DNA of 64,000 nt from CAYFLR01 sp964343805 (GTDB lineage: Bacteria; Bdellovibrionota_B; Oligoflexia; CAYFLR01), in NCBI GenBank assembly GCA_964343805.1, contig CAYFLR010000029.1, forward strand, positions 1 to 64,000, in the 5' to 3' direction. The notes beneath the pieces are model-generated. The model made no database searches and was not told where the DNA came from. It worked only from the letters and a program-made list of their open reading frames with translations. A program made the position numbers and the translations under genes. Positions 34,824 through 44,574 of this stretch are shown here, in pieces. Each line of letters opens with the position of its first letter. The first letter of the stretch is position 1.

Positions 34824-36484
34824 GTCGCATCAATAGGAATCGAAATCTGAAAAGAGGTTCCTTTACCTGGCCAGGAATCGACGTTGATACTTCCACCTAG
34901 CTCTTCCACACAGTTTTTTATAGAAGTCATCCCCACTCCCTGGCCAGATACCTCTGTCTTTTCGTCTGAGACCTTAGTGGAAAATCCTGGATGAAAAATT
35001 AGGTTTAACTTTTCATTTTGATCTAATTGAGAGGACTCTTCCTGGGTTATTACTCCTCTATCTAATGCTATATTAAGAATTTCTTCAGGATCAATGCCTC
35101 TACCATCATCTGTATAAGTGATGATCCATTGTCCTTCTTTTTGTGAAAAGTGAACCCTTAAAACTCCCTTTTCAGGCTTTTCTCCTCTCTCATAGAAGTG
35201 TTCAATTCCATGGTCTAATGAGTTTCTAATTAAATGGGGAAGCTGTTGAATGACTTTGCCAACACGTTCTGGATCCACTCGCAGATTGGCTCCATAGAGT
35301 TGTAACTTAACGGGTTTTTTAAATTTTGTAGAGAGTCGTTCAATGAGGTTGTTTTGATAAATGAAGAGATCTTCGGCGCTTTGATAATAACTGGTTTTTA
35401 TAAACTCTAGTGTGCAGTTTTGGAGCTCCTTGATGTCTTGCATATTTAATACATCTTGCTTGAAGTGGTCGAATTGACTATATGCAACAAAAGTTCCCAA
35501 GCAACCTTTCAGGCTGAATGGAATTTTTAGAGAATCTTCATTTTTTAGTAAGAATCGACACAATTCATTTTCTATGTCTATTACATCCTGCAGACTGAGA
35601 TATTCTAAATCCTCCTTAGTGTGTATCAGTTGAATAAGGTCATCAAGACCGAAGCAACCTGCGCTTCCTTTGAGGGTATGAATGTGGGCCCTCACTTTCT
35701 CGGGATTGGAACTGGTAAAAAGCTCTTTACTTTCATTAAGCAGAGACTTGGCCTCTTGTATGAAACGAATAAAACCGTCTCGGTGGCGAAAAAGGTGAAC
35801 GAGGTTGGAGTTTCTATTATTTTCCATTCTCAAGGATTCTTGATTTGAGGTATCTATTATATTAAAAATAACATGATCTTTCTTGCCATCAATCGAACAG
35901 GCGGTAGGCTCTATTTTGTAGGTTTTATCATCTATTTTAAAGTGTTTGGGGATTTGATTTAAAAATACATCTGGATCTAACCGGTTGCTTGTAGCCTGTA
36001 CATACATCATTTCAAAAAGACCCAGTTCTTTTTTGGGTAATTGCATGAGTAATGGTATATAATCCCCTGCAATATCCTTTTGCTGAAAGATTTTATGGCA
36101 AGAGAGACTGTAATTCGGTAGCACCTTCATGTTTTTATCGCAAATTAAAAAACCCGACTCTAGGTTTTCTATAATCATCTTTAGGGAAATGGGTGATTCG
36201 CTATCTTCTGAGGTGGAAGGGTAATTTTGATCCGTTGAGGGATTTAATTTCACATAGTATCTAGCTAAAAAATGGGAAAATACACCTACGATGATAGGGA
36301 TCGTAAAGGTAATCCACATCAGTGGTTCTGTTCCTAAAAGTTTAAAGGCACTCAACAAACCAATTTGGAATGTTTTAATGACCAAAGCTAAAAATGGGAA
36401 TAGGCAGCCAAACAATGTTCCCTTCAAGGTGTACTGATAAACTAGCTTATCCATTTTAGACCTAGTCTTGATAAATTGATTCAC
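34820..36484 (-). CDS. Membrane-bound CheA-like histidine kinase with HPt and ATPase domains
   Basis: 554 residues. Two TMs near the N-terminus (about 20-40 and 55-77), a PAS-like region (about 100-215), an HPt domain with His269 in HTLKGSAG, then a CheA-type ATPase domain with RNSLDHG (N box), DDGRGID (G1) and GQGVGMTS (G2), ending right after the last ATPase strand. There is no CheW-binding P5 domain and no obvious P3 dimerisation region. The phosphate may be passed to an unlinked regulator; no receiver gene is adjacent. It is transcribed after secG with a 100-bp spacer. Confidence 0.88.
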   Translation of the reverse strand: MNQFIKTRSKMDKLVYQYTLKGTLFGCLFPFLALVIKTFQIGLLSAFKLLGTEPLMWITFTIPIIVGVFSHFLARYYVKLNPSTDQNYPSTSEDSESPISLKMIIENLESGFLICDKNMKVLPNYSLSCHKIFQQKDIAGDYIPLLMQLPKKELGLFEMMYVQATSNRLDPDVFLNQIPKHFKIDDKTYKIEPTACSIDGKKDHVIFNIIDTSNQESLRMENNRNSNLVHLFRHRDGFIRFIQEAKSLLNESKELFTSSNPEKVRAHIHTLKGSAGCFGLDDLIQLIHTKEDLEYLSLQDVIDIENELCRFLLKNEDSLKIPFSLKGCLGTFVAYSQFDHFKQDVLNMQDIKELQNCTLEFIKTSYYQSAEDLFIYQNNLIERLSTKFKKPVKLQLYGANLRVDPERVGKVIQQLPHLIRNSLDHGIEHFYERGEKPEKGVLRVHFSQKEGQWIITYTDDGRGIDPEEILNIALDRGVITQEESSQLDQNEKLNLIFHPGFSTKVSDEKTEVSGQGVGMTSIKNCVEELGGSINVDSWPGKGTSFQISIPIDAT

Positions 36485-36584
36485 ATTAATCGTAACTTAT
36501 AGTTTACCCGAATAGCAGATAAATCTCCACTTTATACAGGTTAAATTAGGATTCGAGGTACTAAATTCTAGAGAAAAATATTGT

Positions 36585-37007
36585 CTAAGGTTGGGTTGTA
36601 GAGGGGGTAGCTGCTTTTTCTTCTGTAGCAGTTGGTGTAGCTTTTGCTGGGCTGGCAGCAGGGCTTTCAGTAGGCTTTGTCTCTTTCTTAGGAGCAACAA
36701 CCTTTGGTGCTTCTTTTGCTTGTACATCAGCAGCAGCAGCTTGCTTTGCTTCCGCTATGAAGAGGTCACTCTTACCACTTTTGGAAGAGATCATTGTAAG
36801 GCTAATTGAGGTAAGCATGAAAATAGCTGCTGAGAAATAAGTTATCTTTCCTAGTAAGGTGGTTGCACCAGTGGTACCGAGGACTGAATTGCTGCCTCCT
36901 CCACCAAAAGCGGCTCCCATACCTCCGCCTTTTCCACTTTGCAGTAGAACAACTAAAATCAAAAATATACTTACTATGACATGAACAACGGTAATAAAAG
37001 TAATCAT
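36585..37007 (-). CDS. secG: Protein translocase subunit SecG
   Basis: 140 residues. Two TMs (about 4-22 and 50-72) flank the family loop LLQSGKGGGMGAAFGGGGSNSV, with TLLGKIT before TM2. The C-terminal 60 residues are a low-complexity Ala/Pro/Lys/Thr tail, as in several SecG proteins. The order pgk-tpiA-secG is widespread in bacteria and supports the call. Confidence 0.94.
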   Translation of the reverse strand: MITFITVVHVIVSIFLILVVLLQSGKGGGMGAAFGGGGSNSVLGTTGATTLLGKITYFSAAIFMLTSISLTMISSKSGKSDLFIAEAKQAAAADVQAKEAPKVVAPKKETKPTESPAASPAKATPTATEEKAATPSTTQP

Positions 37008-37096
37008 GAAAAAAACCTCAATTAATACATTAATACCTCAGGGTATAGAGGTCTGACATAAATAAAAAAATACCTACTGAAAGTCAATGCTATAAT

Positions 37097-37870
37097 TTAC
37101 TGACTGCAAATTTTTAACATCTCTGTAAAGGAATCGACCTTGAGACTGGCTCCACCAATCAATGCTCCATCTATATCTTCTTTTGACATCAAGTCTAATA
37201 CGTTAGCTGGTTTTACGCTTCCTCCATAGAGAATGAGAGTCTTGTTAGAGAACTCAGCGGAGTAAAGGTCTGTGAGCCAGTTACGAATTGCTTGATGGAC
37301 CTCTTGCGCATCTTCTGGAGAAGCTGTTTTCCCTGTTCCAATAGCCCAAACAGGCTCATAAGCAATGATGCAATCGGCAAAAGAGAAATCATCTGCTGAA
37401 ATGCCTTCCAGTGCACCTTCTACTTGTCGCTTCACAACCTCTTGAGTTTTTCCCGCTTCGCGGTCTTCAAGTAATTCACCCACGCAAATAATGGGCATTA
37501 TTTGGTGTTTTAAGGCGTTTTTTACTCTCTGGTTCACAGTTTGGTCTGTCTCGCCAAAATATTGTCTTCTCTCAGAGTGACCAATGATGCAAGAAGTACA
37601 GTTTATATCTTTGAGCATGTCTGGGGATAGCTCACCTGTATAGGCACCGGATTCTTCCCAGTGAATATTTTGAGAAGCAATTTTCACGGGGCTATCTTTG
37701 GTGGCTTTGATGGCGTCGGTCAAAGCTAAGAATTGAGGTGCTATTAAGGAATCGACACTTTTATCAGCCCCACTCTCCTTTAGGAAACCTTTTAGATCAT
37801 TTAAGAAATCAAGAGTTTCGGCTATGTTTTTATGCATCTTCCAATTTCCTGCTAATAATAACTTTTTCAT
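37097..37870 (-). CDS. tpiA: Triosephosphate isomerase
   Basis: 257 residues, TIM barrel. Lys in LAGNWKMHK, catalytic His in IGHSERRQYFGE, catalytic Glu in IAYEPVWAIGTGKTASPE and phosphate loop in LYGGSVKP...IGGASL. Interconverts dihydroxyacetone phosphate and glyceraldehyde 3-phosphate in the cytoplasm. It lies 70 bp after pgk. Confidence 0.98.
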   Translation of the reverse strand: MKKLLLAGNWKMHKNIAETLDFLNDLKGFLKESGADKSVDSLIAPQFLALTDAIKATKDSPVKIASQNIHWEESGAYTGELSPDMLKDINCTSCIIGHSERRQYFGETDQTVNQRVKNALKHQIMPIICVGELLEDREAGKTQEVVKRQVEGALEGISADDFSFADCIIAYEPVWAIGTGKTASPEDAQEVHQAIRNWLTDLYSAEFSNKTLILYGGSVKPANVLDLMSKEDIDGALIGGASLKVDSFTEMLKICSQ

Positions 37871-37940
37871 AAGATTCCTCTAGAAAATGATTTATGATTT
37901 TAATCTGGATGTTTGAAACATCTTACTTTTGTTTTCTCTC

Positions 37941-39134
37941 TTAGTAAATGCGCAATATTTTTAAACCGGGCAATTCTTTCCCCTCGAGGAACTCTAAACT
38001 GGCTCCACCGCCGGTTGAAATATGTGAAACATCTCCATCGCATTTAAATTTTCGAATTGCGAAAGCCGAGTCGCCTCCACCTATGATAGTAGTTGCTGGG
38101 TTTTTAGCTAATGCGTTGGCCAGGGCTTTAGTCCCTTCTTCAAATGGTTCAATTTCAAATACGCCCATTGGACCGTTCCAAACAGTAGTTTGCGAGTCAT
38201 TAACCACTTGGACATAATTTTGGATGGTTTTAGGGCCGATATCTACTCCCATAAAGCCCTCTGGAATATCTGGAGTGCCGACCTGTTTGATTTCAGAAGT
38301 GGCTGATATTTCTTTAGCCGCAATATGATCAACGGGGAGTAGGATATTAACTTTATGTTGAGCTGCTTTGTCTAGAATAGTTTTTATTAAGGAGAGTTTG
38401 TCTTCTTCAACTAAACTATTTCCTGTTTCATGACCTTGGTACTTTAAGAAAGTGTAGGCCATTGCTCCACCAATAATCAGGTTGTTGACTTCATTGAGAA
38501 GGTTTAAAATGACATTGATTTTGTCAGAGACCTTCGCTCCTCCTAAGATGGCAGTGTAAGGACGCTTCGGATTTGAGATTGCATTGGAAAAGTATTCCAT
38601 CTCTTTTTTAATTAAAAATCCCGCCCCTTTTCTTTCAATAGGAAGCAGTTCTGGAATACCTGCTGTGGATGCATGCGCTCTATGGCAGGTTCCAAAGGCA
38701 TCGTTAATGTAGATGTCTACGAATTCAGCCAGTTTCTGTGCAAATTCCACATCATTTTTTGTCTCACCCTCATGGAAACGTAGGTTCTCGAGTAACATTA
38801 TCCGATCCTCATTGAGGGTAGAGATGGCTTTTTGGTAGCCATCAGTGAGGTAGTCTGCAAAAAAGACAACCTCTTTGTTGAGTTCTGAGGCTAGATAATT
38901 ACCCACCACTTCAAGTGAAAAGGCAGGGTTAACTTTTCCTTTGGGTCGGCCTAAATGCGAAGCTAGAATGAGCTTTGCACCATGGTCTAATGCATATTTA
39001 ATGGTTGGCATTACAGCATCAATCCGTGCGGTGTCGGTTATATTCCTCTCTTCATCAAGCGGCACATTGAAGTCCGCTCTGATAAACACTGTTTTACCTT
39101 TTAATTCAATATTATCAATATAGTTGAGTTTCAA
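37941..39134 (-). CDS. pgk: Phosphoglycerate kinase
   Basis: 397 residues, full length. FIRADFNVPLD, the substrate-binding HLGRPKG, LLENLRFHEGE, LGGAKVSDKI and the nucleotide-binding GGGDSAFAIRKF...ISTGGGASLEFLEGK are visible. Glycolytic ATP-forming enzyme. First gene of pgk-tpiA-secG. AGGAGGCG precedes the ATG closely. Confidence 0.98.
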   Translation of the reverse strand: MKLNYIDNIELKGKTVFIRADFNVPLDEERNITDTARIDAVMPTIKYALDHGAKLILASHLGRPKGKVNPAFSLEVVGNYLASELNKEVVFFADYLTDGYQKAISTLNEDRIMLLENLRFHEGETKNDVEFAQKLAEFVDIYINDAFGTCHRAHASTAGIPELLPIERKGAGFLIKKEMEYFSNAISNPKRPYTAILGGAKVSDKINVILNLLNEVNNLIIGGAMAYTFLKYQGHETGNSLVEEDKLSLIKTILDKAAQHKVNILLPVDHIAAKEISATSEIKQVGTPDIPEGFMGVDIGPKTIQNYVQVVNDSQTTVWNGPMGVFEIEPFEEGTKALANALAKNPATTIIGGGDSAFAIRKFKCDGDVSHISTGGGASLEFLEGKELPGLKILRIY

Positions 39135-39317
39135 AGCTCGCCTCCTGGTTTTTAAATCGGTTTAAACAATTTCCGAATTATCATATTAATCGTTTTGGGA
39201 ATCTATCACTCTCAAATACATTCTTCAATAGTGATTTTAAATGTTTAATGAAGGAAAATGAGTATTGCAAACGCAAGAATGCCCTGCTTTATAAATTGTT
39301 GGGAATTGACAGGTGGC

Positions 39318-39506
39318 TTATTTTTTTGTGTTGATTCCTTTAGATCGGATTTCTGAAGATACGATATGGATCAATTCACCAGAAAGATGAATAATCTCAT
39401 TAGTGTTAAAACCTTGGTTTTTTAATTCTTTGAAAAAGCTTTTGGCTGCAGTTTTTATTGCAATGCTTGGATCCATTCCATGACTTTTTTTATACATACT
39501 TTCCAT
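39318..39506 (-). CDS. Small helical protein, 62 residues
   Basis: Not recognised. Two amphipathic helices are suggested (AIKTAAKSFFKELKNQGF and NEIIHLSGELIHIVSSEI). The start at 39506 has a strong ribosome site, GGGAGG 7 nt upstream on the minus strand, which is the main reason to call this a gene. It lies alone upstream of pgk. A small DNA-associated or regulatory protein is possible but unsupported. Confidence 0.6.
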   Translation of the reverse strand: MESMYKKSHGMDPSIAIKTAAKSFFKELKNQGFNTNEIIHLSGELIHIVSSEIRSKGINTKK

Positions 39507-39662
39507 TTTCAGCCTCCCTTTGGTGCGCTTACTTAATCCATATGCAAATAGTATGCCTATTATTTAGGTAAAATAAGTCGTTTAGCTGTAACCATTTAAA
39601 TTAAAGCAAGAAAAATACAGAAAGGGAAAATAGTAAGCAAAATCGTGTGCTTTTTGAATTCT

Positions 39663-39757
39663 ATCTTTATTGAGAATGTGGTAAATTTTTCACGGTTTTT
39701 AAGTGGGGTGTTGTTTTTTTGCAACAAATAATAAGGATTTCTTAATCTTTATTGAGA
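39663..39757 (+). repeat. 13-bp direct repeat upstream of the parvulin gene
   Basis: ATCTTTATTGAGA occurs at 39663-39675 and again at 39745-39757, the second copy 14 bp before the start codon. It could be an operator or chance in AT-rich DNA. Confidence 0.35.
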
Positions 39758-39771
39758 TTTTTTGGTGAAAG

Positions 39772-40800
39772 ATGTTGAAATTTCTATTCATATTAATGGT
39801 ATGTACTTTCTTCCTTCCTTCCTTCCCGAGTCAATCAATTAAAGGGTGTGACTTCTTATTAGCTCAGGTTAATCAGAGGTCTATCTATCTAAGTGAGTTT
39901 GAAACTATTTGGAAAAGGAACTTTAAATGGGTAAAGGAGCAGGGGCTGTTCTTAACCAAGGAAGAAAAAGGGCAGTTGGTGGAAAAAATCATAGATTATC
40001 TGATTGTGAAGCAGTTATTTACTGCTTATGCCCTTAAATCGGAGGAAATTAAGGATATAGATTCTATCGAAGATCTACTGGTTGATACTAGAGACGTATT
40101 TAATAACTTAGAAATCAAAGAAGAATTAAAGAAGAGAAAGTTAGCGACTCGAAAGAAGTACAGAGAAATAAAGCAAAGGAAAGAGGTGAATAAGAAAGAC
40201 ATACTAGAATTGCTTTCTCTCCGTTCTCTTTTGCAGAGCTTACAAATAAGAGATAGGGATAAAGATGAAAGAGATGTTGTTCAGTCTTTAGCGGGAGGGG
40301 ATGAGGCGATTCATGTTAGACACATCCTATTTAAAACTGATGAAAAGATGACTATTTCTGAAAAGATGGGATTAAAGAAGAAGTTAGATGTTTTGAGAGA
40401 GCAGATTTTACAGGATAAGAACTTTGTTCAAATGGCAAAAGACTATTCAGATGCTAAGGATGCGGGGACAGGGGGTGACCTCGGCTTTATTACCAAAAAT
40501 CAGATCCTAAAGGAGATAGAACAACAGGCTTTTGCAACAAAGACGGGTAAGTTAAGTCCCGTGTTTGAAACAGAGTTTGGATTTCATATTGTTAAAGTAG
40601 AAGGTCGGGGAAAACTTTATATGAGGCATTATGGAAAGGTTTATAATTACAATCAAGGTTTAATTGCAAATAAAATGATCAAGGGAAGATTTGAAAACCT
40701 TCGAAAAGAGCTTATGGCTAATGCAAAAATAAGTTGGGTTGCATCAAAAGATGGTTTAAAAGATCTTTTTGTGAAAAGCTCTACTCAGGAAAGCCTGTAA
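39772..40800 (+). CDS. Parvulin-type peptidyl-prolyl isomerase (SurA/PrsA-like)
   Basis: 342 residues. Signal peptide (about 1-20), an N-terminal chaperone-like helical region (about 25-170, very rich in Lys and Glu at 115-145) and one parvulin domain (about 178-285) with VRHILFKTDE, AKDYSDAKDAGTGGDLGFI and FETEFGFHIVKVEGR. Periplasmic folding factor for outer-membrane or secreted proteins. Only one parvulin domain, as in PrsA. Converges on the GspE/PilB gene with a 20-bp tail overlap. Confidence 0.9.
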   Translation: MLKFLFILMVCTFFLPSFPSQSIKGCDFLLAQVNQRSIYLSEFETIWKRNFKWVKEQGLFLTKEEKGQLVEKIIDYLIVKQLFTAYALKSEEIKDIDSIEDLLVDTRDVFNNLEIKEELKKRKLATRKKYREIKQRKEVNKKDILELLSLRSLLQSLQIRDRDKDERDVVQSLAGGDEAIHVRHILFKTDEKMTISEKMGLKKKLDVLREQILQDKNFVQMAKDYSDAKDAGTGGDLGFITKNQILKEIEQQAFATKTGKLSPVFETEFGFHIVKVEGRGKLYMRHYGKVYNYNQGLIANKMIKGRFENLRKELMANAKISWVASKDGLKDLFVKSSTQESL

Positions 40801-42583
40801 CCCTTATAGCTTCGCTAATAGTGGTTATCCCTTCCATTGCTTTGGTCATGGCCTGTTCTTGTAATGTTTTTAAGCCATTTCGTACTGCATAATCCCTTAA
40901 TTCATTAGCATCAGCATTCGCTTTAACAAGACTGATAAGCATTTCGTCCATAACTAAAATCTCAAAAATTCCAGTCCGACCCTTATAGCCTGTATTTCTA
41001 CATTCTGCGCATCCTGTTCCATGGAAGAGAGGGATCTCTTCAGTTTGGTGGTAGAGGTTTTGCAAAATACGGGATTCTTCTTCTGTTGGAGTGTAGGAAG
41101 TATGGCAATTTGCACATATTCTACGAACGAGTCTCTGAGCGATAACAGCATTGACTGCAGAGCTTATGAGAAATGGCTGTACTCCTAACTCAGTTAATCT
41201 CGCTAAAGCTGAGGCTGAGTCATTAGTATGCAAAGTTGAAAAGACCAAGTGTCCGGTTATTGCCGCTTGAATAACACTTTTGGCGGTGTCCCCATCCCTT
41301 GTTTCTCCTACCATTATGATGTCAGGATCTTGCCTGAGAATTGCTCTTAAGACTTTTTCAAAATCCAATTCAATTTTGTGGTTTACACTGACCTGGTTTA
41401 GGTGGTCATAAACCATCTCAATGGGATCTTCAATGGTCACAATGTTTTTTGCTTCGTCGGCAAGCATTTTTAATGTGGAGTAGAGTGTTGTTGTTTTACC
41501 ACTTCCGGTGGGACCCGTAATGTATAATACGCCACTTGGTTTGTGTATGAGTTTATGAAAAAGATTATATTCATCCTCTTTAAAACCAAGTTCCTCTGGT
41601 TCGCTGAGACTCATTTCTGCATCAAATATTCTGATAACTATTTTTTCACCAAAAGCAGTGGGTAACGAGGAAACTCTAAACTCGATTTCATCATCTTGGT
41701 TTTGTACTTTGATCCTACCATCTTGAGGTTTACGTTTTTCAGCTATATTCATTCCAGCTGTAATCTTAATACGAGTGATAACAGATGGGTGGATTACTAC
41801 GGGTAGTGTGGTAGTGGTGTGAAGAATACCATCTATTCTCATGCGCACTAAGCTGCTTTCTCTTTTAGGTTCAATATGAATGTCGCTTGCTTTTAAATCG
41901 AGGGCCATTTTAAAAATGTATTCAACAGCTCGAACGATACCTTCTTCATTGTCTTCTATATCTTTATCAGACTTAAGGTTGATAAGTCTTTCCATGTTTT
42001 GTACAGAGGGGGAGTCGCTCCGAGAGGAAGCTGCCTTTTTCTTTGCTTTTTGAATGGTGCTCTCAAAATGCCAATATTGATTAATTATGTTTAAAATACT
42101 TGTTTTGGTGCAGAGAACATAGTGGGCTTTTTTATAAAGAGATGATTGAATCGCGTTTTGAATTTTTTGGGAGGGGGGGAGACCTACCGCAATAGTAACT
42201 TCTTCTGCTGATTCAAAAAGGGGAATGGTGACATTTCTGATGGCAAATTGCTTTGAAAAGAACTTTGAAATAAATGAGAAATCCAAGTTGGCTGGATCAA
42301 CCTGCTTGAACACCATGCCATAATGATTTGCTAAGGTTTTGTAGATATCCTCCTCTGTAATAAGACGGTCTTTAAGCTTTGCAGATTTTATTTGGGCTTT
42401 TGCTGCTAAGTCAACAGGGGTAATCCGTCCTATAATATTTACGTATTCCGGCTCCTGTGCTAGTTTTCTCTGAAATTCAATTTTGACCTTATCTGTTAGA
42501 GCTGTGAACTCATCAAAAGGTATAGTAATTAGACCTGCATTGGTTAGGAGGCTATGAATAGTGTTTAGAGTGAGTTCTGACAT
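40781..42583 (-). CDS. Type II secretion / type IV pilus assembly ATPase (GspE/PilB family)
   Basis: 600 residues. An N-terminal MshEN-like domain (about 1-150) precedes the ATPase. Walker A is GPTGSGKTTTLYST, the Asp box follows in TIEDPIEMV, Walker B is in RQDPDIIMVGETRD and the His box is GHLVFSTLHTNDS. A zinc-binding tetracysteine motif (CANC ... CAEC) is near the C-terminus. Powers pilus extension or secretion at the inner membrane. GspE and PilB cannot be told apart here because no other pilus or secretion gene is adjacent. Confidence 0.93.
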   Translation of the reverse strand: MSELTLNTIHSLLTNAGLITIPFDEFTALTDKVKIEFQRKLAQEPEYVNIIGRITPVDLAAKAQIKSAKLKDRLITEEDIYKTLANHYGMVFKQVDPANLDFSFISKFFSKQFAIRNVTIPLFESAEEVTIAVGLPPSQKIQNAIQSSLYKKAHYVLCTKTSILNIINQYWHFESTIQKAKKKAASSRSDSPSVQNMERLINLKSDKDIEDNEEGIVRAVEYIFKMALDLKASDIHIEPKRESSLVRMRIDGILHTTTTLPVVIHPSVITRIKITAGMNIAEKRKPQDGRIKVQNQDDEIEFRVSSLPTAFGEKIVIRIFDAEMSLSEPEELGFKEDEYNLFHKLIHKPSGVLYITGPTGSGKTTTLYSTLKMLADEAKNIVTIEDPIEMVYDHLNQVSVNHKIELDFEKVLRAILRQDPDIIMVGETRDGDTAKSVIQAAITGHLVFSTLHTNDSASALARLTELGVQPFLISSAVNAVIAQRLVRRICANCHTSYTPTEEESRILQNLYHQTEEIPLFHGTGCAECRNTGYKGRTGIFEILVMDEMLISLVKANADANELRDYAVRNGLKTLQEQAMTKAMEGITTISEAIRVTGFPE

Positions 42584-42603
42584 GGCTTACTCGCTTTAAA
42601 AAG

Positions 42604-43095
42604 TTAATTTATTAATAGGATACAGGAGCAAAAGCATGCAATAGAATTGCCCTGGCCCATTGAATCTAGTTTCTCATTGGTCTTAGGTTTAATGCTAATT
42701 TGGCTTAACTCGCATTCTAGAATGGGTGCCAGGGTCTCTTTCATTTTTTCAACATGGGGATTGAGCTTTGGCTCCTGGCAGATAATAACACTGTCAATAT
42801 TTCCTATTTTAAAACCCGTTTGATTAATCATTTTCATGGTGGTTTTTAATAGGTCTATACTGGGAATGCCTTTGTACTGAGGGTCAGAGTCTGGAAATTT
42901 TTCACCTATATTCCCAAGAGCCAAGGCTCCTAATAATGAATCGATAATAGCGTGAATTAAAACATCTGCATCAGAATGACCTTTCAGATTTTTATTAAAG
43001 GGAATGGAAATGCCACCAATGATTAAGGGACCACCTGGTATTAAGGCGTGCAGGTCATACCCTTGACCTATTCGAATTGATGATAAGTTGGGCAT
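42604..43095 (-). CDS. ispF: 2-C-methyl-D-erythritol 2,4-cyclodiphosphate synthase
   Basis: 163 residues from the chosen ATG (43095), matching the ~160 of the family; an upstream in-frame ATG would add 15 residues unlike IspF. Metal ligands in GQGYDLHAL and HSDADVLIHAIID, then GNIGEKFPDSDP and the CDP-binding KPKTNEKLDSMGQG. Fifth step of the MEP isoprenoid pathway. Its start lies 41 bp inside the end of ispD. Confidence 0.96.
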   Translation of the reverse strand: MPNLSSIRIGQGYDLHALIPGGPLIIGGISIPFNKNLKGHSDADVLIHAIIDSLLGALALGNIGEKFPDSDPQYKGIPSIDLLKTTMKMINQTGFKIGNIDSVIICQEPKLNPHVEKMKETLAPILECELSQISIKPKTNEKLDSMGQGNSIACFCSCILLIN

Positions 43096-43756
43096 ATTCC
43101 AAATCCCTCGGATAAGTGACTTTAATATTATCCTCATCACCCTCTACAATCAAAACCGGGCAATCGATTAATTGGCCCAGCATGGACTCGTCGGTGATTT
43201 TTAGATCTGGCATATCTATCGGAGATGTATAGATTTTATTTAGTTGTTTATACAAAAAACCTTGAGGTGTTTGGGTGCTTATGAGTGTATCACGGTCTAA
43301 GGTTTTTGAGACTAAGCCTTTTGGGTTTTTTACTTTTATGGTGTCTTTTAATGGGGTTCCAGGAATAACAATATTCTCCTCACTGATATGCTGAATAACA
43401 TTGTTAAAAACTGTAAGAGAGGTGCAGGGACGAGCAGCGTCATGGATGAGGACATGGGTGGTTTCAGGAGAAAGGTTTTGAAATCCATTTCTTACTGAAT
43501 GAAAGCGAGTTTCACCTCCAGCGACTTGCTTGATGTGAATGCTTGGAAATTGAGCTTTTAAATCTGTTGTGTGTTGATCGTGGAGGTCTCCAACGGGGGT
43601 GACTAGGCAGACTTCTTTTTCGGTTTGCAGTTGACTGATAGAATTAAGAGTGTACCAAAGTAGAGGTTTGCCATTAATTTCTAGATACTGCTTAGGGAGC
43701 TCTGATCCAAAACGGTTACCAGTTCCGCCAGCGGCTATAATTATTCCTAAATACAT
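43055..43756 (-). CDS. ispD: 2-C-methyl-D-erythritol 4-phosphate cytidylyltransferase
   Basis: 233 residues. The nucleotidyltransferase motif is AAGGTGNRFGSELPKQYLEI at the N-terminus; GGETRFHSVRNG, LIHDAARPCTS and TPQGF are also present. Makes CDP-methylerythritol in the MEP pathway, supplying precursors for the quinone tail and other isoprenoids. Located between carD and ispF, a common arrangement. Confidence 0.96.
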   Translation of the reverse strand: MYLGIIIAAGGTGNRFGSELPKQYLEINGKPLLWYTLNSISQLQTEKEVCLVTPVGDLHDQHTTDLKAQFPSIHIKQVAGGETRFHSVRNGFQNLSPETTHVLIHDAARPCTSLTVFNNVIQHISEENIVIPGTPLKDTIKVKNPKGLVSKTLDRDTLISTQTPQGFLYKQLNKIYTSPIDMPDLKITDESMLGQLIDCPVLIVEGDEDNIKVTYPRDLEYAQLIINSNRSRV

Positions 43757-43792
43757 GGCTTGAAATGTTTTTAGTGGATTTGATTGTGTGAA

Positions 43793-44284
43793 TTAGTTTA
43801 TGGGAGAAAGAATCCCATTCACTTCTTCTTCGATGGCGGATTCGTCTGTTTGTTTAGCAATTGAAATTTCTTTTACGATTAAATTTCTAGCAGTATCAAA
43901 CATCTTCTTTGCGCCAAAGGATAATTGTTTGGTGTGCTTTAGTATATAAAGGTCTCGAAGTACCTTGGCAATCTCATATACAGAACCTGTTTTGATTTTA
44001 TCGTGGTAGTCTCTAAACCTTCTATTCCAGGTTTGTCTTTCTACCTTTACATTTCGGTCCTTAAGGATATCATATACCTTGATAACTTCTTTTTCATTAA
44101 TGATTTTACGCAGGCCAACAGTATCTGCGGTCTGTGTTGGTACCATGATGGTCATACCATTACTGAGGATTTCCATGATATAAAAGGAATGTGTATTACC
44201 AGCAATCTCTTTATGCTCGATATTCCTTATAACTCCGACTCCATGAGCTGGATAAACGGCCTTATCTCCAATCTGAAACACCAT
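43793..44284 (-). CDS. carD: CarD/CdnL-type RNA polymerase-binding transcription factor
   Basis: 163 residues from the ATG at 44284, which has AGAGGTG just upstream. A longer frame to 44359 would add residues that do not fit the family. The N-terminal RNA-polymerase-interacting Tudor-like domain is FQIGDKAVYPAHGVGVI..., followed by a helical DNA-binding C-terminus with VYEIAKVLRDL. Acts at promoters to stabilise open complexes. Adjacent to ispD, as in many bacteria. Confidence 0.95.
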   Translation of the reverse strand: MVFQIGDKAVYPAHGVGVIRNIEHKEIAGNTHSFYIMEILSNGMTIMVPTQTADTVGLRKIINEKEVIKVYDILKDRNVKVERQTWNRRFRDYHDKIKTGSVYEIAKVLRDLYILKHTKQLSFGAKKMFDTARNLIVKEISIAKQTDESAIEEEVNGILSPIN

Positions 44285-44574
44285 ATTCACCTCTCTGGGT
44301 AGCAAATAAACGTTGAATCCGGGTAAATATCCCCCAAACTCTAACAAGCACACTAGCACAAGGAGGCTGGAAAGTCAATGAAAAAACCGTTTAAATTGAT
44401 TTTATAACTAAATAAAATTGTTCGATAAACGTTAATTATTTGTTTTATTTTAAAATTTTATAAGATTATATAAGGTTTTTAACTTGAGAAAAGCAGATTA
44501 CAAGTGAATATTCTCGTGATATTCCATTAAATTAGTGATAAACCATTGCTCGGACTTAGATTTGGGAGTTTGAT
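44285..44574. promoter_or_regulatory. Divergent intergenic region between carD and lysS (290 bp)
   Basis: Very AT-rich, especially 44395-44480. It must hold the promoters of both genes. No tRNA, hairpin or clear operator was identified. Confidence 0.4.

Noticed and set aside
36497..36727. Minus-strand frame overlapping secG
   Set aside because: A Gln/Lys/Leu low-complexity shadow of the Ala/Pro-rich SecG tail in another frame.
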